Notes: a model not told the origin generated them from the letters alone. 64,000 nucleotides of DNA from VXMO01 sp965205915 (GCA_965205915.1 OZ242191.1:2384895-2448894), one strand, 5' to 3'. Shown: positions 8,200-16,955, counted from the stretch's first letter. Translations and numbers: made by a program.

Positions 8200-8961
8200 T
8201 CAGGCGGCTGTGGGCGGCTCGGACTCGCGCGCCTCTCGGAGCTTCTTCTCCGCGCTGGCCGCGAGTGCCTTGAGTTCGCCCGCGTTCAACTCGTCGATGC
8301 CGCGGCCCGTGCGTGCGCGGACGGCGACTGCCACCTGTTCGTCCTCGAACCCTTGCTCGCGGCCCAGCTCGAGGACGCGCTTGCGGAGGCCGTCCAACTC
8401 TTCACTCTTGGCTTGCGGCTTGCCGATCTCGACAATCGCGCTCGGCGCATCGGCGTAGAGCGCATTGCCGAACCGTGCCCCAAAGCTGCGGAGCGCACGC
8501 TTCAGGCCGTCCGTGACGGCGCCCTTGATGGCCGTCTCGTGGCCGTCGGCGTTGTCCTCGACAACCGCGTGGAAACCAACGTCCATGCGAGGCGGCGCGC
8601 CCAGCACCGTGACATGCACGGTGGCGGCGTAGGCGCGGATGCGCCGGATCTCGCCCGTCTTGGCGTCCATGTTGTCGATCTCCCGCAGCGCCACGTCTCC
8701 CGCGAGTTCGTAGCCCCAACCGCCGTAACCGAAGACGCGGTTCGCCTCGTCGATGACCGTATGCCCCTCGATGTACGAGAAGGTCTTGCCGCCGCGTCCC
8801 TTGCGTTGCGACACCAGCGCGGGGTCGATTGGTGTGTCCAACTCCTGCCTAATGCCGGGTGCGAGGCCGTCCCACAGGATGGCGTCGTGCCCTGCGACCG
8901 GCGCTATCGCGGTCGGCTTGGTTCCGTTCTTGTGACCGTTGCCGTTGGTCGTGCTGACCAT
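8200..8961 (-). CDS. Rad52/Rad22-family single-strand annealing protein (253 aa)
   Basis: The N-terminal two-thirds carries the Rad52 core: SYIEGHTVIDEANRVFGYGG, then GFHAVVEDN and the highly conserved AIKGAVTDGLKRALRSFG followed by ARFGNALYA. This family anneals complementary strands and mediates recombination, mostly in phages and mobile elements of bacteria. The last 80 residues are helical and charged and probably bind partners. It is in the same operon as SSB and the Cas4-like nuclease. The first 25 residues are polar and probably disordered. Recombinational circularisation or replication of the element is the inferred role. Confidence 0.88.
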   Translation of the reverse strand: MVSTTNGNGHKNGTKPTAIAPVAGHDAILWDGLAPGIRQELDTPIDPALVSQRKGRGGKTFSYIEGHTVIDEANRVFGYGGWGYELAGDVALREIDNMDAKTGEIRRIRAYAATVHVTVLGAPPRMDVGFHAVVEDNADGHETAIKGAVTDGLKRALRSFGARFGNALYADAPSAIVEIGKPQAKSEELDGLRKRVLELGREQGFEDEQVAVAVRARTGRGIDELNAGELKALAASAEKKLREARESEPPTAA

Positions 8962-9078
8962 GTGCTTGTCCTTTCATTCACGTGTGGATGAAACGGCGGG
9001 CCGTCTCGCGGCTCGTGGGCGGGGCAGGGAGCCCCGTCGAGTTCTGCGCGCGTCTCCTTTCGATGCAGTCGAATTCGG

Positions 9079-10125
9079 CTATTGGCGGGCGTCCCGCGCC
9101 GCCGCACGGAGTTGAGCGAGGAAGGCGGCACGTCCGTCAGGGACGGTGGCGAGTTCGCCAACGTCGAGGTAGTCGCGAGGCAGTCGTACTATTGCCGCCC
9201 GCCTTTCCAATAGAGAGGCGAGACGTTCGGCGGCTGCTTGGCCGGCGTCGTCCTTATCGAATGCGACAAAGACGTTGGCGAACCGCGAGATCGCCTGCGC
9301 GACGCGTTCGAGGCCCTGCGTCCCCAGGGCGGCGCATGCGGGCAGGCCCCACTGCGCGAGCGTCAGCCAATCGAACATCCCCTCGGTCACGATGACCCAG
9401 CGGGCATCGTGAGGGATGCGCCCCAAGCCGAGAATTGGCTTGGGGCCCGTCAGAGCCTGAAACCGGGGCCGGGCACCCGGCTTGATGGCGCGCCCGCCAA
9501 GCCATCGGACGCGGCCATGTGCCCCATCGGGCACGACGATCATGCCCGCGAACCGTTCCGCGCCGCGTTCCGTGAACAGCCCGGAGCGCGCGACACGCTC
9601 GCCGTCGAAGCCGGCGGCTAAGAGCGCCTCGCGGAGCCCCGCGCCGGGCGCGAAGCCGAGGCTGAGCGCCATTGCCGTGGCAACCGCTATCCCGCGCCCA
9701 CTCAGGTACGCGAGAGCATCGTCGCTCCTCAGCAACTGCCCGGTGTAGAACCGTGATGCCGCTGTCAGAACGGCGCGGTCCCGCACCAGCGGCGGATCTG
9801 CGTGTACTTGCACATCGCGTGGCGCATTGAGTGGGGCAGTGGAGGCACCTCCGCCCAGCAGTTCCAGCGCTCCCGCGAGCGGCACCGACTCCGTCCGCTG
9901 GATGAAATCCAGCACGTCGCCGCCCTCACCGCAGCCGAAGCAGTACCACCGCTGCGAGTCGGAGTACACCGTGAAGCTGCCCTCCGCCTCGTCGTGGAAC
10001 GGGCAGACGCCCTGCCGGACGCGCCCGGTCCCGTGCAGCTTCACGCCGGCCGACTCCACGACAGCGGCCAAGGAGTGCCTCGCCTTGACCGCCGCGATGT
10101 CGACCCGGGACGCCGTGGCAGTCAT
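9079..10125 (-). CDS. DnaG-like primase: CHC2 zinc finger plus TOPRIM (348 aa)
   Basis: The zinc-binding domain has Cys41, His44, Cys62 and Cys65 (CPFH then CFGC). The TOPRIM part shows the acidic motifs VIVTEGMFDW near residue 241 and FVAFDKDDAGQ near residue 290. It is shorter than chromosomal DnaG (about 600 residues) and lacks the DnaB-binding C terminus, as is usual for primases of plasmids and elements. The start ATG at 10125 overlaps the upstream stop in ATGA, which fixes it over an earlier in-frame ATG. It would prime element DNA after transfer or during autonomous replication. Confidence 0.9.
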   Translation of the reverse strand: MTATASRVDIAAVKARHSLAAVVESAGVKLHGTGRVRQGVCPFHDEAEGSFTVYSDSQRWYCFGCGEGGDVLDFIQRTESVPLAGALELLGGGASTAPLNAPRDVQVHADPPLVRDRAVLTAASRFYTGQLLRSDDALAYLSGRGIAVATAMALSLGFAPGAGLREALLAAGFDGERVARSGLFTERGAERFAGMIVVPDGAHGRVRWLGGRAIKPGARPRFQALTGPKPILGLGRIPHDARWVIVTEGMFDWLTLAQWGLPACAALGTQGLERVAQAISRFANVFVAFDKDDAGQAAAERLASLLERRAAIVRLPRDYLDVGELATVPDGRAAFLAQLRAAARDARQ

Positions 10126-10568
10126 GCCGGCCTCTCGTTCAGGGCCCTCAGGCCGCGCAGGCTCCGGCGGGACACCACCTTGCCCGGCCGCCACTTCATG
10201 CCGAGCGCGGCAACGACCTCAAGGTCGCCTTGCGCGACCTGTTCAAGGGCCGCAGCGTGCCCGTCGCCCTGCGTGTAGACCACGATCTGCCGCAGCCCGA
10301 ATCGCCGCCTGACCAACTCCAGCCACTCGTTGTAGAGCCACCGCCTCTGGTGCAGGGCGGCGTGGCTCGCGTCAGCATCGGCCAACGTCAGCAAGGCGTC
10401 GTCGAGCTTGTCCTCGCGCCTCAGCCGCCGCGCCTCATGCACCGCCTTGCCGATGCTGAGGGAATCCCCCTGCGTTTCCTTACCAAAGATGGCCGCTATC
10501 AGCCTGTCCACCAGAGGCTCCAGCGCCACCATCGGCCTGTCGTCAATGAACTCAGTTGCCGTCGTCAT
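10122..10568 (-). CDS. hypothetical protein (148 aa) coupled to primase
   Basis: Alpha-helical protein starting MTTATEFIDDRPMVALEPL. The central region ARRLRREDKLDDALLTLADAD looks like paired helices. Its stop overlaps the primase start by four bases and its own start lies inside the upstream gene, so it is translated in a coupled chain. No catalytic motif or family is recognised. A helicase-loader or primase partner is a guess from position only. Confidence 0.65.
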   Translation of the reverse strand: MTTATEFIDDRPMVALEPLVDRLIAAIFGKETQGDSLSIGKAVHEARRLRREDKLDDALLTLADADASHAALHQRRWLYNEWLELVRRRFGLRQIVVYTQGDGHAAALEQVAQGDLEVVAALGMKWRPGKVVSRRSLRGLRALNERPA

Positions 10569-10839
10569 TTCTTGCTCCTTCCTTCACTTGCGTGCTTACC
10601 TGCGATAGCCTCTGTCGTCGCGCGGCCATTGCCCGTCCGATCCCCAACGTGCAGATCACGACCCTGAGCTGGAACAGGACGTAGGCCAGCCCGATTGCGT
10701 TCAGGACGCAGATCTCGGGGTCGCGTGACAGGGCGAACGGCAGGATGAACAGGGCCGCCACGATGGCAATGAGTGCCAGGCACTTGTGCCGGACCAGCAT
10801 CCTCACCGCGCCGAATGGAATCCTTACTGCGATGCGCAT
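10552..10839 (-). CDS. small two-TM membrane protein (95 aa), first gene of the operon
   Basis: Two hydrophobic segments are clear, ALIAIVAALFILPFALS and NAIGLAYVLFQLRVVICTLG, with basic residues before the first and after the second, giving a hairpin with both ends in the cytoplasm. The start at 10839 follows GAGGAG; an upstream in-frame extension lacks a ribosome site. The stop overlaps the next gene by 17 bases. It begins the minus-strand operon just after the 825-bp non-coding region. Function unknown; membrane anchoring of the replication or transfer apparatus is possible. Confidence 0.6.
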   Translation of the reverse strand: MRIAVRIPFGAVRMLVRHKCLALIAIVAALFILPFALSRDPEICVLNAIGLAYVLFQLRVVICTLGIGRAMAARRQRLSQVSTQVKEGARNDDGN

Positions 10840-11231
10840 GTGCGCCTCCTCAATGCGTTGCGGCCCACGCCGGCATCCGGGCGCGGACCAAGTGCTGTTG
10901 ATCAGGTAAGTGGGCAATGCCCGCTGACGGCCGGATGCCGTACCGCCCAGCGGGATGTGATGGGGATTGAATCGGACGCAGCCCTCAGCGAATCTGCCAA
11001 CGACTGCCGCCCGAATTGGAAATGCCAGCCTCCGGCGCAAACCGAGACCGACGATGTGAGAGGCCCGCGTAGCTACGATCTACTTCGTTTCACGGACAAG
11101 TTGAATCAGCCGAACCGCGAGTTGCGTTCCGGCCGATGCATTGCGCGGTCAGACTGCGAGTCGCAACCTGTCCGCGTATTCCCGCTGTTCGAGGTGACTC
11201 AGTTGAGAGAAAACTCCCAATCGTGATCCGC

Positions 11232-11397
11232 CTCTCGCCCCGGGGAGCGATGATCCCGTGTTCGGTTTGGAATGGCGCAACAAGTCACGCTCTGTTCCAT
11301 CCCTCGCCTCGAGTGGCGATGGTCCCGTGTTCGAGATGGAATGGCGCAACAAGTCACACACTGTTCCATCTCCAGCCTCGGGCGGCAATGGTCCCGT
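11232..11397. repeat. 69-bp tandem repeat, about 2.4 copies
   Basis: The repeated unit contains GCGATGRTCCCGTGTTCG followed by TGGAATGGCGCAACAAGTCA and ends in TGTTCCATC. Matching points at 11247, 11316 and 11385 give an exact 69-base period. Each full unit can fold through TGGAA and TTCCA. Such iteron-like arrays commonly mark replication or transfer origins. Confidence 0.75.
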
Positions 11398-11527
11398 TCT
11401 AGGTCGCTGCGGGAGAACTCAATCGATCCCGTCTACGCAACCAGGGTTATTCGGGACAACCCAACCAGGTTTCTACGGTCGGAAACGCTGGAAAGCCAAA
11501 CAACTCTGCCATTCTTATCGCCCAACC

Positions 11528-11570
11528 GTCACGGGGCAAGAGATTTTCGGGCCATTTTGCCCGTCGTGAC
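11528..11570. repeat. interrupted dyad in the non-coding region
   Basis: GTCACGGGGCAA (11528-11539) pairs with TTGCCC-GT-CGTGAC (11557-11570), a 12-bp stem with a two-base bulge and a 17-base loop. It lies about 95 bases beyond the stop of the 311-aa gene. It could be that gene's 3' end or part of an origin. Confidence 0.5.
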
Positions 11571-11664
11571 CCAAATCACTAACACTGATGCGACAATGCA
11601 ACGACTTTTGTTAACAAGACCCGTCTGCGTCCGCGCCGGCCGCAATGGTCGAAGCCGCCGCACG

Positions 11665-12600
11665 CTACCGCCACCAGAACCCGAACGTTGCCAACCGCCT
11701 GAGACACCGCAGCAGTTTTCGTCGCCGAATCCTCATCCTGATGACGTGAAGATCATTCCTTCGCCAGTTCAGAATGTGCAATCGCCACAGGTCGTCGATG
11801 GGCATCTTCTCCGGCGGCAAGGTCAGCTTGTGGTCGTCCAACAACTCCATCTCCACGACGAGGGTCCGCTCCTGTCTCTCCATCCATGACAGTGTCTTGC
11901 CCTCCCGAGGATGATCCCTCCGGAGCCTCCGCCATTCCTCGACCAACGGCCACGCCTTTTCGTACACATACGAGTCGTCCGGTGCCGGCTCGACGGTCAC
12001 CACGTCCTTGTAATCGCGCGGCGGAAACCACGGCTTGGTCGGAGTCACCGGGGCCTCAATCCTGGGAGCCGTACTGCCTGCAACGAGGGGATTGCCGGCT
12101 CTTCCAGTCTTTGTCCCCGATTTTCCCGCGCCCGAACCCGCTGATCGTTGGACGGCTCCACTGGATGTCTCCTGACCCCCCCGCGTGTTGAGTCGCTCCA
12201 TTCGCCGCGTCAACTCACGCAACTCCTTGTTCAACTCCTCCCGCACGGCCTTGAGCGCCGTCTCCAAACGCTCGAAATCGCCCGCAAAGCCCGCGGCCCG
12301 GCCTTCCAGATCGCCGATTCTCTCCCCCTGCTTCCGCACCAGGTCACGGAATTCCGCTTGCTCTGAACTGATTTCAGCCCTTATTTCGTTATCAAGCGCC
12401 ACCCTGACCTTCAGAGAAAGTTCGCCTGATTCAAGGCATGTCACGAGGGTTCTTCGATCGATACCCAGCCAATCCGCCGTCGCCCTCTCGCCCCTCGTCC
12501 GCACCGACTCGTGCAAAACGGCCATCAACTTCAGCCCGTGCGAGTCCTCAACAGTCTGATTCGGCACCACAAATACCCCCGATCTCCGCCACAGCGGCAA
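11665..12600 (-). CDS. hypothetical protein with HTH-like start and coiled coil (311 aa)
   Basis: The first 70 residues contain a helix-turn-helix-like stretch (RATADWLGIDRRTLVTCLES). Residues about 75-145 are a heptad-rich coiled coil (EFRDLVRKQGERIGDLEGRA and onward). A disordered Ser/Gly/Thr/Pro linker follows, then a Trp- and Arg-rich C-terminal domain. It is transcribed away from the transfer operon across a 370-bp divergent region. That layout fits a DNA-binding regulator or a transfer accessory protein. No family is recognised. Confidence 0.6.
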   Translation of the reverse strand: MPLWRRSGVFVVPNQTVEDSHGLKLMAVLHESVRTRGERATADWLGIDRRTLVTCLESGELSLKVRVALDNEIRAEISSEQAEFRDLVRKQGERIGDLEGRAAGFAGDFERLETALKAVREELNKELRELTRRMERLNTRGGQETSSGAVQRSAGSGAGKSGTKTGRAGNPLVAGSTAPRIEAPVTPTKPWFPPRDYKDVVTVEPAPDDSYVYEKAWPLVEEWRRLRRDHPREGKTLSWMERQERTLVVEMELLDDHKLTLPPEKMPIDDLWRLHILNWRRNDLHVIRMRIRRRKLLRCLRRLATFGFWWR

Positions 12601-12969
12601 AGCTACAAGGCCTGCACATTTCAGCTAGGGCCAATGCCGCACCCGGCTCGATCTTGGCGTGCAAGCCTTGTCGTCTCCAGATACAAGAGATTGTCGAATC
12701 CCGTCCAGCCCCGCCTGCACTGAAATCGCTTACTAGAATTCGTATGCATCGACTGCTTTCCCGCATGACGACGCGCTAAACAACCCCTCTGGTTCCGCTT
12801 ATCAACAACCTCATTTCCTGTACGCCCCCCACGATGCCCGACGGCCTCGCCAAACGACAGGCGTTGAAAGGAGTGCTGTGGACGGCACTGCTTACGCGTC
12901 CTGTTCAGGCTCAGCCGCGAGACGAACACTTGTTTCCATGAGCCGCGACATCGATCCGAGGAGGCACCC
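12601..12969. other. divergent promoter region of the transfer operon
   Basis: About 370 bases lie between divergent genes (311-aa protein to the left, transfer operon to the right) with no supported reading frame. Both promoters should be here. I could not find a convincing -35/-10 pair. The ribosome site GAGGAGG just before 12970 is clear. Confidence 0.4.
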
Positions 12970-13560
12970 GTGACAGACCGACCAAAGAGTTCCAGATTTC
13001 GCTGGCTGATGCTGGCAGTTCTGACACTGATGACCGTTACCGCAGCGATTGGAACAGCCAGCGTCGCCGCAGCACAGACGCCCCTGACCATGCTGGTCAA
13101 CGACGGCCAGGAGTTCATCGAGCGAGACGAGGAGGGCGAGTTCATCGCCCGCCCCGTCTTCAACCGGCAGGTTCCGCTGCTTCACTACGGGATCCGCAAC
13201 GCCGATAGCGGCGCATGGATCAGCGCCGTCTACCAGGTGCACGGCGGAGAGCGCCGGCACCGCGACGGTTGGGAATACACCATCGAGTACCCGGTGCTTT
13301 CTGAGCAGCCGGAGCTCGACCCGGACGAGCCCTACGTCCTCGCGATACTGACCCGCCAGAACGTCGGCGACGACGTCCGGCTCTTCCACGCCGTCATCCC
13401 CGTTTACCAGGCCGACAACATCTGGGACAGGGTGATCGGCGCGTTGAGCCCCGATCGCTGGGCCCGGGCCGTTGCCCGGTGGATCGTCGAGGGAGTCCAC
13501 GGAACGCTGTGCGGCGTGGTCGAACGAGCCACCGGCGCAGTGATGGCGGAGTGCGACTAG
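12970..13560 (+). CDS. secreted or membrane-anchored protein, first transfer-operon gene (196 aa)
   Basis: GTG start after GAGGAGGC. Residues 1-35 form a signal peptide or anchor: basic RPKSSRFR, hydrophobic WLMLAVLTLMTVTAAIG, then an alanine-rich cleavage region ending AAAQT. The mature part is mixed and ends in a helix with two cysteines. No family is recognised. It is followed within four bases by the VirB6/TrbL-like gene, so an extracytoplasmic part of the conjugation machine is inferred. Confidence 0.7.
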   Translation: MTDRPKSSRFRWLMLAVLTLMTVTAAIGTASVAAAQTPLTMLVNDGQEFIERDEEGEFIARPVFNRQVPLLHYGIRNADSGAWISAVYQVHGGERRHRDGWEYTIEYPVLSEQPELDPDEPYVLAILTRQNVGDDVRLFHAVIPVYQADNIWDRVIGALSPDRWARAVARWIVEGVHGTLCGVVERATGAVMAECD

Positions 13561-13563
13561 ATC

Positions 13564-14532
13564 ATGAGTGATATCCTCACCGGCACCCCGCCGGAACTCA
13601 CGTACCTGCACCCGCTCGTTCGGCAGGCGTGGATGGTTGTCTGGGCCGTCACGTCCGGCGCGCTCGTCGTCATCCTTGGCTGGATCGGCCTGACGCTGAT
13701 CATGCAGGAGCACCTCGGCGGCGGTCGCGCAGGGTGGCAGGAGATGGGGCCGCGCCTGATTCTCGGCCTCGTCGGCGCGGCGAGCTCCCTGTGGTGGTGC
13801 GCCCTCGTCATCGATGTTGCGGACGGCGTGTCGGGGTTCATCGCCGTATCCCTCGGCGTGTCGGCGGGAGATTTTGTTCGCTCGACGCTCGACACACTGC
13901 TGAGGGCGGTGGACGCGGGGAGCGTCGGCCTGGGCCTGCTGATGTCCGTGCTTTATCTGATCTACGGATTCTTCGTGCTGTACGTGCTGATCCAGATGGT
14001 GTTGCGCGTCGCTCTTATCGACATTCTGCTGGCGCTGGCGCCCATCGCGTTGGGGCTGTGGATCCTGCCGCACACCGCCAACTGGGGCAAGCAGTGGCTG
14101 CGGACGTTCATGCTGACCGTCTTCCAGCAGGCCGTGCAGCTCATAGCCCTCGCGCTCGGCTTCGGATTTCTCAACGAGTTCGCCAACATCGCCGCTTTCG
14201 AGGCGGTGCAGGACCTGATCTGGAAGCTGCTGCTCTCGATGGCCTTCATCTACATGGCCGGACGGGTGCCGTCGCTGCTGGGGAACCAGGGCACGTTCGA
14301 CGCTTGGCTCCGCACGCTCTACTTCGGCATGTCGCTGCCCAGCTCGATCATGCGCTCCGCACGAGTCATTGGGCTCATGTCAGGTGGCGCGGCGGGCGGG
14401 CCGGCGGGGCTGGCGGCAGGTGCGCTCGTCGCCGGAGGCGGCATCGCTGCTCTAGGCGGCGGTATCCGGTCGGCGGCGGGGGGAGCATCCGCCGCAGGTG
14501 CCGCGGGCAGCTTTCGGAGTTCCGGCGAGTAG
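13564..14532 (+). CDS. VirB6/TrbL-like multi-pass conjugation channel protein (322 aa)
   Basis: At least six long hydrophobic segments are visible, among them AWMVVWAVTSGALVVILGWI, LGLLMSVLYLIYGFFVLYVL and ALIDILLALAPIALGLWILP. The central LAPIALGLWILP is typical of TrbL/VirB6 inner-membrane channel subunits. The C-terminal 65 residues are Gly/Ala-rich low complexity, also common in TrbL. It lies directly before pilin-like and VirB3/VirB4 genes, the order expected of a type IV secretion core. Family assignment rests on topology, context and that motif rather than on catalytic residues. Confidence 0.78.
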   Translation: MSDILTGTPPELTYLHPLVRQAWMVVWAVTSGALVVILGWIGLTLIMQEHLGGGRAGWQEMGPRLILGLVGAASSLWWCALVIDVADGVSGFIAVSLGVSAGDFVRSTLDTLLRAVDAGSVGLGLLMSVLYLIYGFFVLYVLIQMVLRVALIDILLALAPIALGLWILPHTANWGKQWLRTFMLTVFQQAVQLIALALGFGFLNEFANIAAFEAVQDLIWKLLLSMAFIYMAGRVPSLLGNQGTFDAWLRTLYFGMSLPSSIMRSARVIGLMSGGAAGGPAGLAAGALVAGGGIAALGGGIRSAAGGASAAGAAGSFRSSGE

Positions 14533-14646
14533 GTATCAGAAATTTCCTAAACAAGTGACGACAAGGAAGTAAAAGAGGTGTGCGCATGGGTACTTGACGA
14601 CGGTTCAAACGACAAGCGAAAGAGCAACAGGAAACGGAGGACACAG

Positions 14647-14928
14647 ATGGAACAGTTGACGCAGACGATCTCGAATCTGGTGGGCATCATGCTCGGCCTC
14701 GTGGGCGTGGTGGGCGTGGCGTACTTCATCTTCGGCGCGTTCCAGTACCTGACGGCGAGCGGAGCCCCGAATCAGATGGAGAAAGGCAAGAGCGCCATGA
14801 TGACCGCCGTCGCGGGCATCGTCCTGGCGATGGTGGCATTTGGCGTGGTCGACGTGGTGATGAACGCGGTCGTGGACCCGGTCGTGGACATCGACCTGCC
14901 TGACCCCACAGCGCCAGATGACGAGTAG
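14647..14928 (+). CDS. VirB2/TrbC-like small membrane protein, candidate pilin (93 aa)
   Basis: Two hydrophobic helices (LVGIMLGLVGVVGVAYFIFG and MMTAVAGIVLAMVAFGVVDV) flank a short polar loop GAPNQMEKGK, the topology of VirB2/TrbC-type pilins. There is no obvious cleaved signal peptide. The C-terminal tail is acidic and proline-rich. The start at 14647 follows CGGAGGA; the frame opens earlier but without a ribosome site. It lies between the VirB6-like and VirB3-like genes, which supports a type IV secretion role. Confidence 0.7.
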   Translation: MEQLTQTISNLVGIMLGLVGVVGVAYFIFGAFQYLTASGAPNQMEKGKSAMMTAVAGIVLAMVAFGVVDVVMNAVVDPVVDIDLPDPTAPDDE

Positions 14929-14951
14929 GGCTAGCCAGCGAGGAGGCACGC

Positions 14952-16634
14952 ATGAGAGAACACGAAGTTCCGACGCATGTGCAGGCTGAGGACAAGGTGC
15001 TGCTATGGCTGACGTTTCCGCAGGTCGTGGCGGTTGTCGCCGTCGCGGCCATCGGATACGGGGTGTACAGCTACGCGCCCGGTCCCTCAGGCCTGCGGAT
15101 TGGCCTCGCGGTTGCCGTCGCTCTCGTCGGCAGTGTCGCGGTCATGGGACGGATCGGCGGACGAAGCATCCTGCTCGTTACCGCCGACCTCCTGAAGTAC
15201 TGGCTGGGGCCTCGGCAGTTCGTGGGTGAAGCAAGCGAACTGGTGCGGTCCGAGCCGTTGATGGAGGCCGATGGCACTCCCGGGCTGGTTGAGCGGATGC
15301 GTGAGAAGGGCAAGCGGCGATTCCGCCGCCTCTGCCGGTCGCGGGACCGCCGCAACGGAGACCGCTCCAAGCAGCGCCGAGACCCCGAGCCCGGATCACG
15401 TTCCCGCCGCGGGTTCCCACCCGGCAAGAATCAGGGCAGGGATGGAAACAGGCGATTCAGCCTGCGGGCGGCGGCGGCTCTGGGACTCGCGCTGCTGGTG
15501 CTCGGAGCGGGCGTCCCGCAGGGTGTGGTTGCCGACGGCCCCGACGCTCAGGGGGCAGGGTATGACTTTCCCGAGCCCGTCGAGGGCAGGCGGCTCTACG
15601 TCGAAGGGGTGCTCGTTGCCGGGGACCTGGCCGACGTGAAGGTACGCGCGGCGACCGACCTGAACGTGAGGGTGCGAGCCTTCGGCGGGGATGGTGGCCA
15701 GATCCTGCGGTACGCGACGCAGGCGGCGTTCGACGAGGACGAGGTCCGGTCATTCACGGTGCCGCTCGACGGGAACCGGCGGTCCGTGACCCTGTCCTGG
15801 GTGGATACGACCGGCCAGGCGGGCGCTGTCACCCTGTCCGGCGGGCATCTGCCGTACCCGCTCCCGACCATCGAAGGGCAACTCTGCGACGCCACCCTGA
15901 GATCTCTGGGCTGGACGACGAACGCCGTTACGGGATCGATCTCGACGGACTGTGAGCGCAGCGTCATGGAGACGCTAGAGCTGGACATGGTCGGCGGGAA
16001 CCAGGAGGTCGAGGTCCTCGCGGTTCGCGAAGCTGAGGTGACAGCCATCACCGGCAGCATTGACGTCACCGTCAGCTCTCACGGCGTGACGGTTCCCGTC
16101 GTTGCGGATGGCGGTTCTTCATTCTCGGTACCCGTCAGCCTCGCCGACGGGTGGCGGGACGTAACTGTCGAGGTGGGTCTGCGCGGAACGCTCAGCGTTC
16201 CCGTGCCGCCAATTGTCCGGCTGAGTCGCGAGCCGGAACGGACGGAGGCGCAGTCCCACGTCGTGCCCGTTCGGCGTCCGGGCATCAGCGAACTCGTTTA
16301 CGACACGGTGACCATTTTCCACGACGACGGCACTGCAACGAATCATCGCATCTCCACGCGTCTGAGTATTCCGTCGGCGACTGTCTCGACCACCGCAGTC
16401 GTGCCCGTCGTTTACCCCGAGTTCGTATCGGCCGTCGTCGTCGAAAGAGAACCGTACATCACGACGCGGCGGGAGACCCTGGTGATGGAGTCGGGCATCT
16501 GGGCCGACGAACCCTTCTCCGCCCTGGTGCTTCCTGAACCCGAACCGACCCCCGAACAGCCGACGCAGACCCGCGCCAGCGACGGCCTGATCCAGCAGCT
16601 CTTCGACCTGTTCGGGTGGGAGTGGCCGTGGTAA
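14952..16634 (+). CDS. VirB3/PrgI-like protein fused to a large extracytoplasmic domain (560 aa)
   Basis: Residues 1-90 look like PrgI/VirB3: EVPTHVQAEDKVLLWLTFPQ followed by two adjacent hydrophobic segments. A very basic linker (about 110-165, KGKRRFRRLCRSRDRRNG) follows, then a third membrane segment near 168-190 (AAAALGLALLVLGAGVPQG). Residues about 195-535 are beta-rich and hydrophilic with repeated SVPV/VTV strands, likely outside the cell. VirB3 proteins usually have only about 100 residues, so the fusion is unusual. It is followed by a second VirB2-like gene and virB4. A structural, surface-exposed part of the transfer channel is inferred. Confidence 0.7.
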   Translation: MREHEVPTHVQAEDKVLLWLTFPQVVAVVAVAAIGYGVYSYAPGPSGLRIGLAVAVALVGSVAVMGRIGGRSILLVTADLLKYWLGPRQFVGEASELVRSEPLMEADGTPGLVERMREKGKRRFRRLCRSRDRRNGDRSKQRRDPEPGSRSRRGFPPGKNQGRDGNRRFSLRAAAALGLALLVLGAGVPQGVVADGPDAQGAGYDFPEPVEGRRLYVEGVLVAGDLADVKVRAATDLNVRVRAFGGDGGQILRYATQAAFDEDEVRSFTVPLDGNRRSVTLSWVDTTGQAGAVTLSGGHLPYPLPTIEGQLCDATLRSLGWTTNAVTGSISTDCERSVMETLELDMVGGNQEVEVLAVREAEVTAITGSIDVTVSSHGVTVPVVADGGSSFSVPVSLADGWRDVTVEVGLRGTLSVPVPPIVRLSREPERTEAQSHVVPVRRPGISELVYDTVTIFHDDGTATNHRISTRLSIPSATVSTTAVVPVVYPEFVSAVVVEREPYITTRRETLVMESGIWADEPFSALVLPEPEPTPEQPTQTRASDGLIQQLFDLFGWEWPW

Positions 16635-16939
16635 GGCGGATCACCCTCGCCGGAATTGTCGCCGCCACGGCCATGTCTCTCGGCCAGGCCCCACCAGAGG
16701 AGCAGGCCATGCTTGATGCCTTCGACAAAGCGCTGACGGCGATGGTCTACACCGCAGCAGGACTGGCGGTGCTCGCCATCGTCTGGGCCGGTTTCGTGCT
16801 CATGGCCGAGGGCGCGAGCGACCGACAGGCGGGCCGCGCCCGAGCGGCCGTGTTCACCGCCATCGCCGGTCTGGTGCTCGTCCTGTCGGCGAAGGGTGTC
16901 GCGCTGGCATTGCTGAACGGCATTGTTCCCATCCCGTAG
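16628..16939 (+). CDS. second VirB2-like small membrane protein (103 aa)
   Basis: Begins MVRRITLAGIVAATAMSLGQ, a plausible signal peptide, then two hydrophobic helices (MVYTAAGLAVLAIVWAGFVL and VFTAIAGLVLVLSAKGVALA) separated by EGASDRQAGRAR. GTG codons at 16616, 16622 and 16628 are all possible; GGGAG six bases before 16628 favours the last. It overlaps the upstream stop. The layout repeats that of the 93-aa pilin candidate, so the operon encodes two VirB2-like proteins, one with and one without a signal peptide. Confidence 0.65.
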   Translation: MVRRITLAGIVAATAMSLGQAPPEEQAMLDAFDKALTAMVYTAAGLAVLAIVWAGFVLMAEGASDRQAGRARAAVFTAIAGLVLVLSAKGVALALLNGIVPIP

Positions 16940-16955
16940 GAAAAGGAGTACCCAA

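Larger units (their letters stand above)
10840..11664. other. 825-bp non-coding region, candidate origin/promoter region of the element
   Basis: No convincing reading frame on either strand. It holds the 69-bp tandem repeats (11232-11397) and an interrupted dyad (11528-11570). It must also carry the promoter of the minus-strand DNA-processing operon. Its length, repeats and place between replication and transfer modules make it the best candidate for oriT or oriV, but no nick-site consensus was recognised. Confidence 0.45.

Noticed and set aside
11232..11397. Possible CRISPR array in the tandem repeats
   Set aside because: The whole 69-base unit repeats with no variable spacers, and there are no cas genes; the Cas4-like nuclease belongs to the recombination operon.
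12892..14073. Long minus-strand frame of 393 codons opposite the first transfer genes
   Set aside because: Gln/Arg/His-rich, no ribosome site, antisense of genes with signal peptide and membrane segments; a shadow of high-GC coding.
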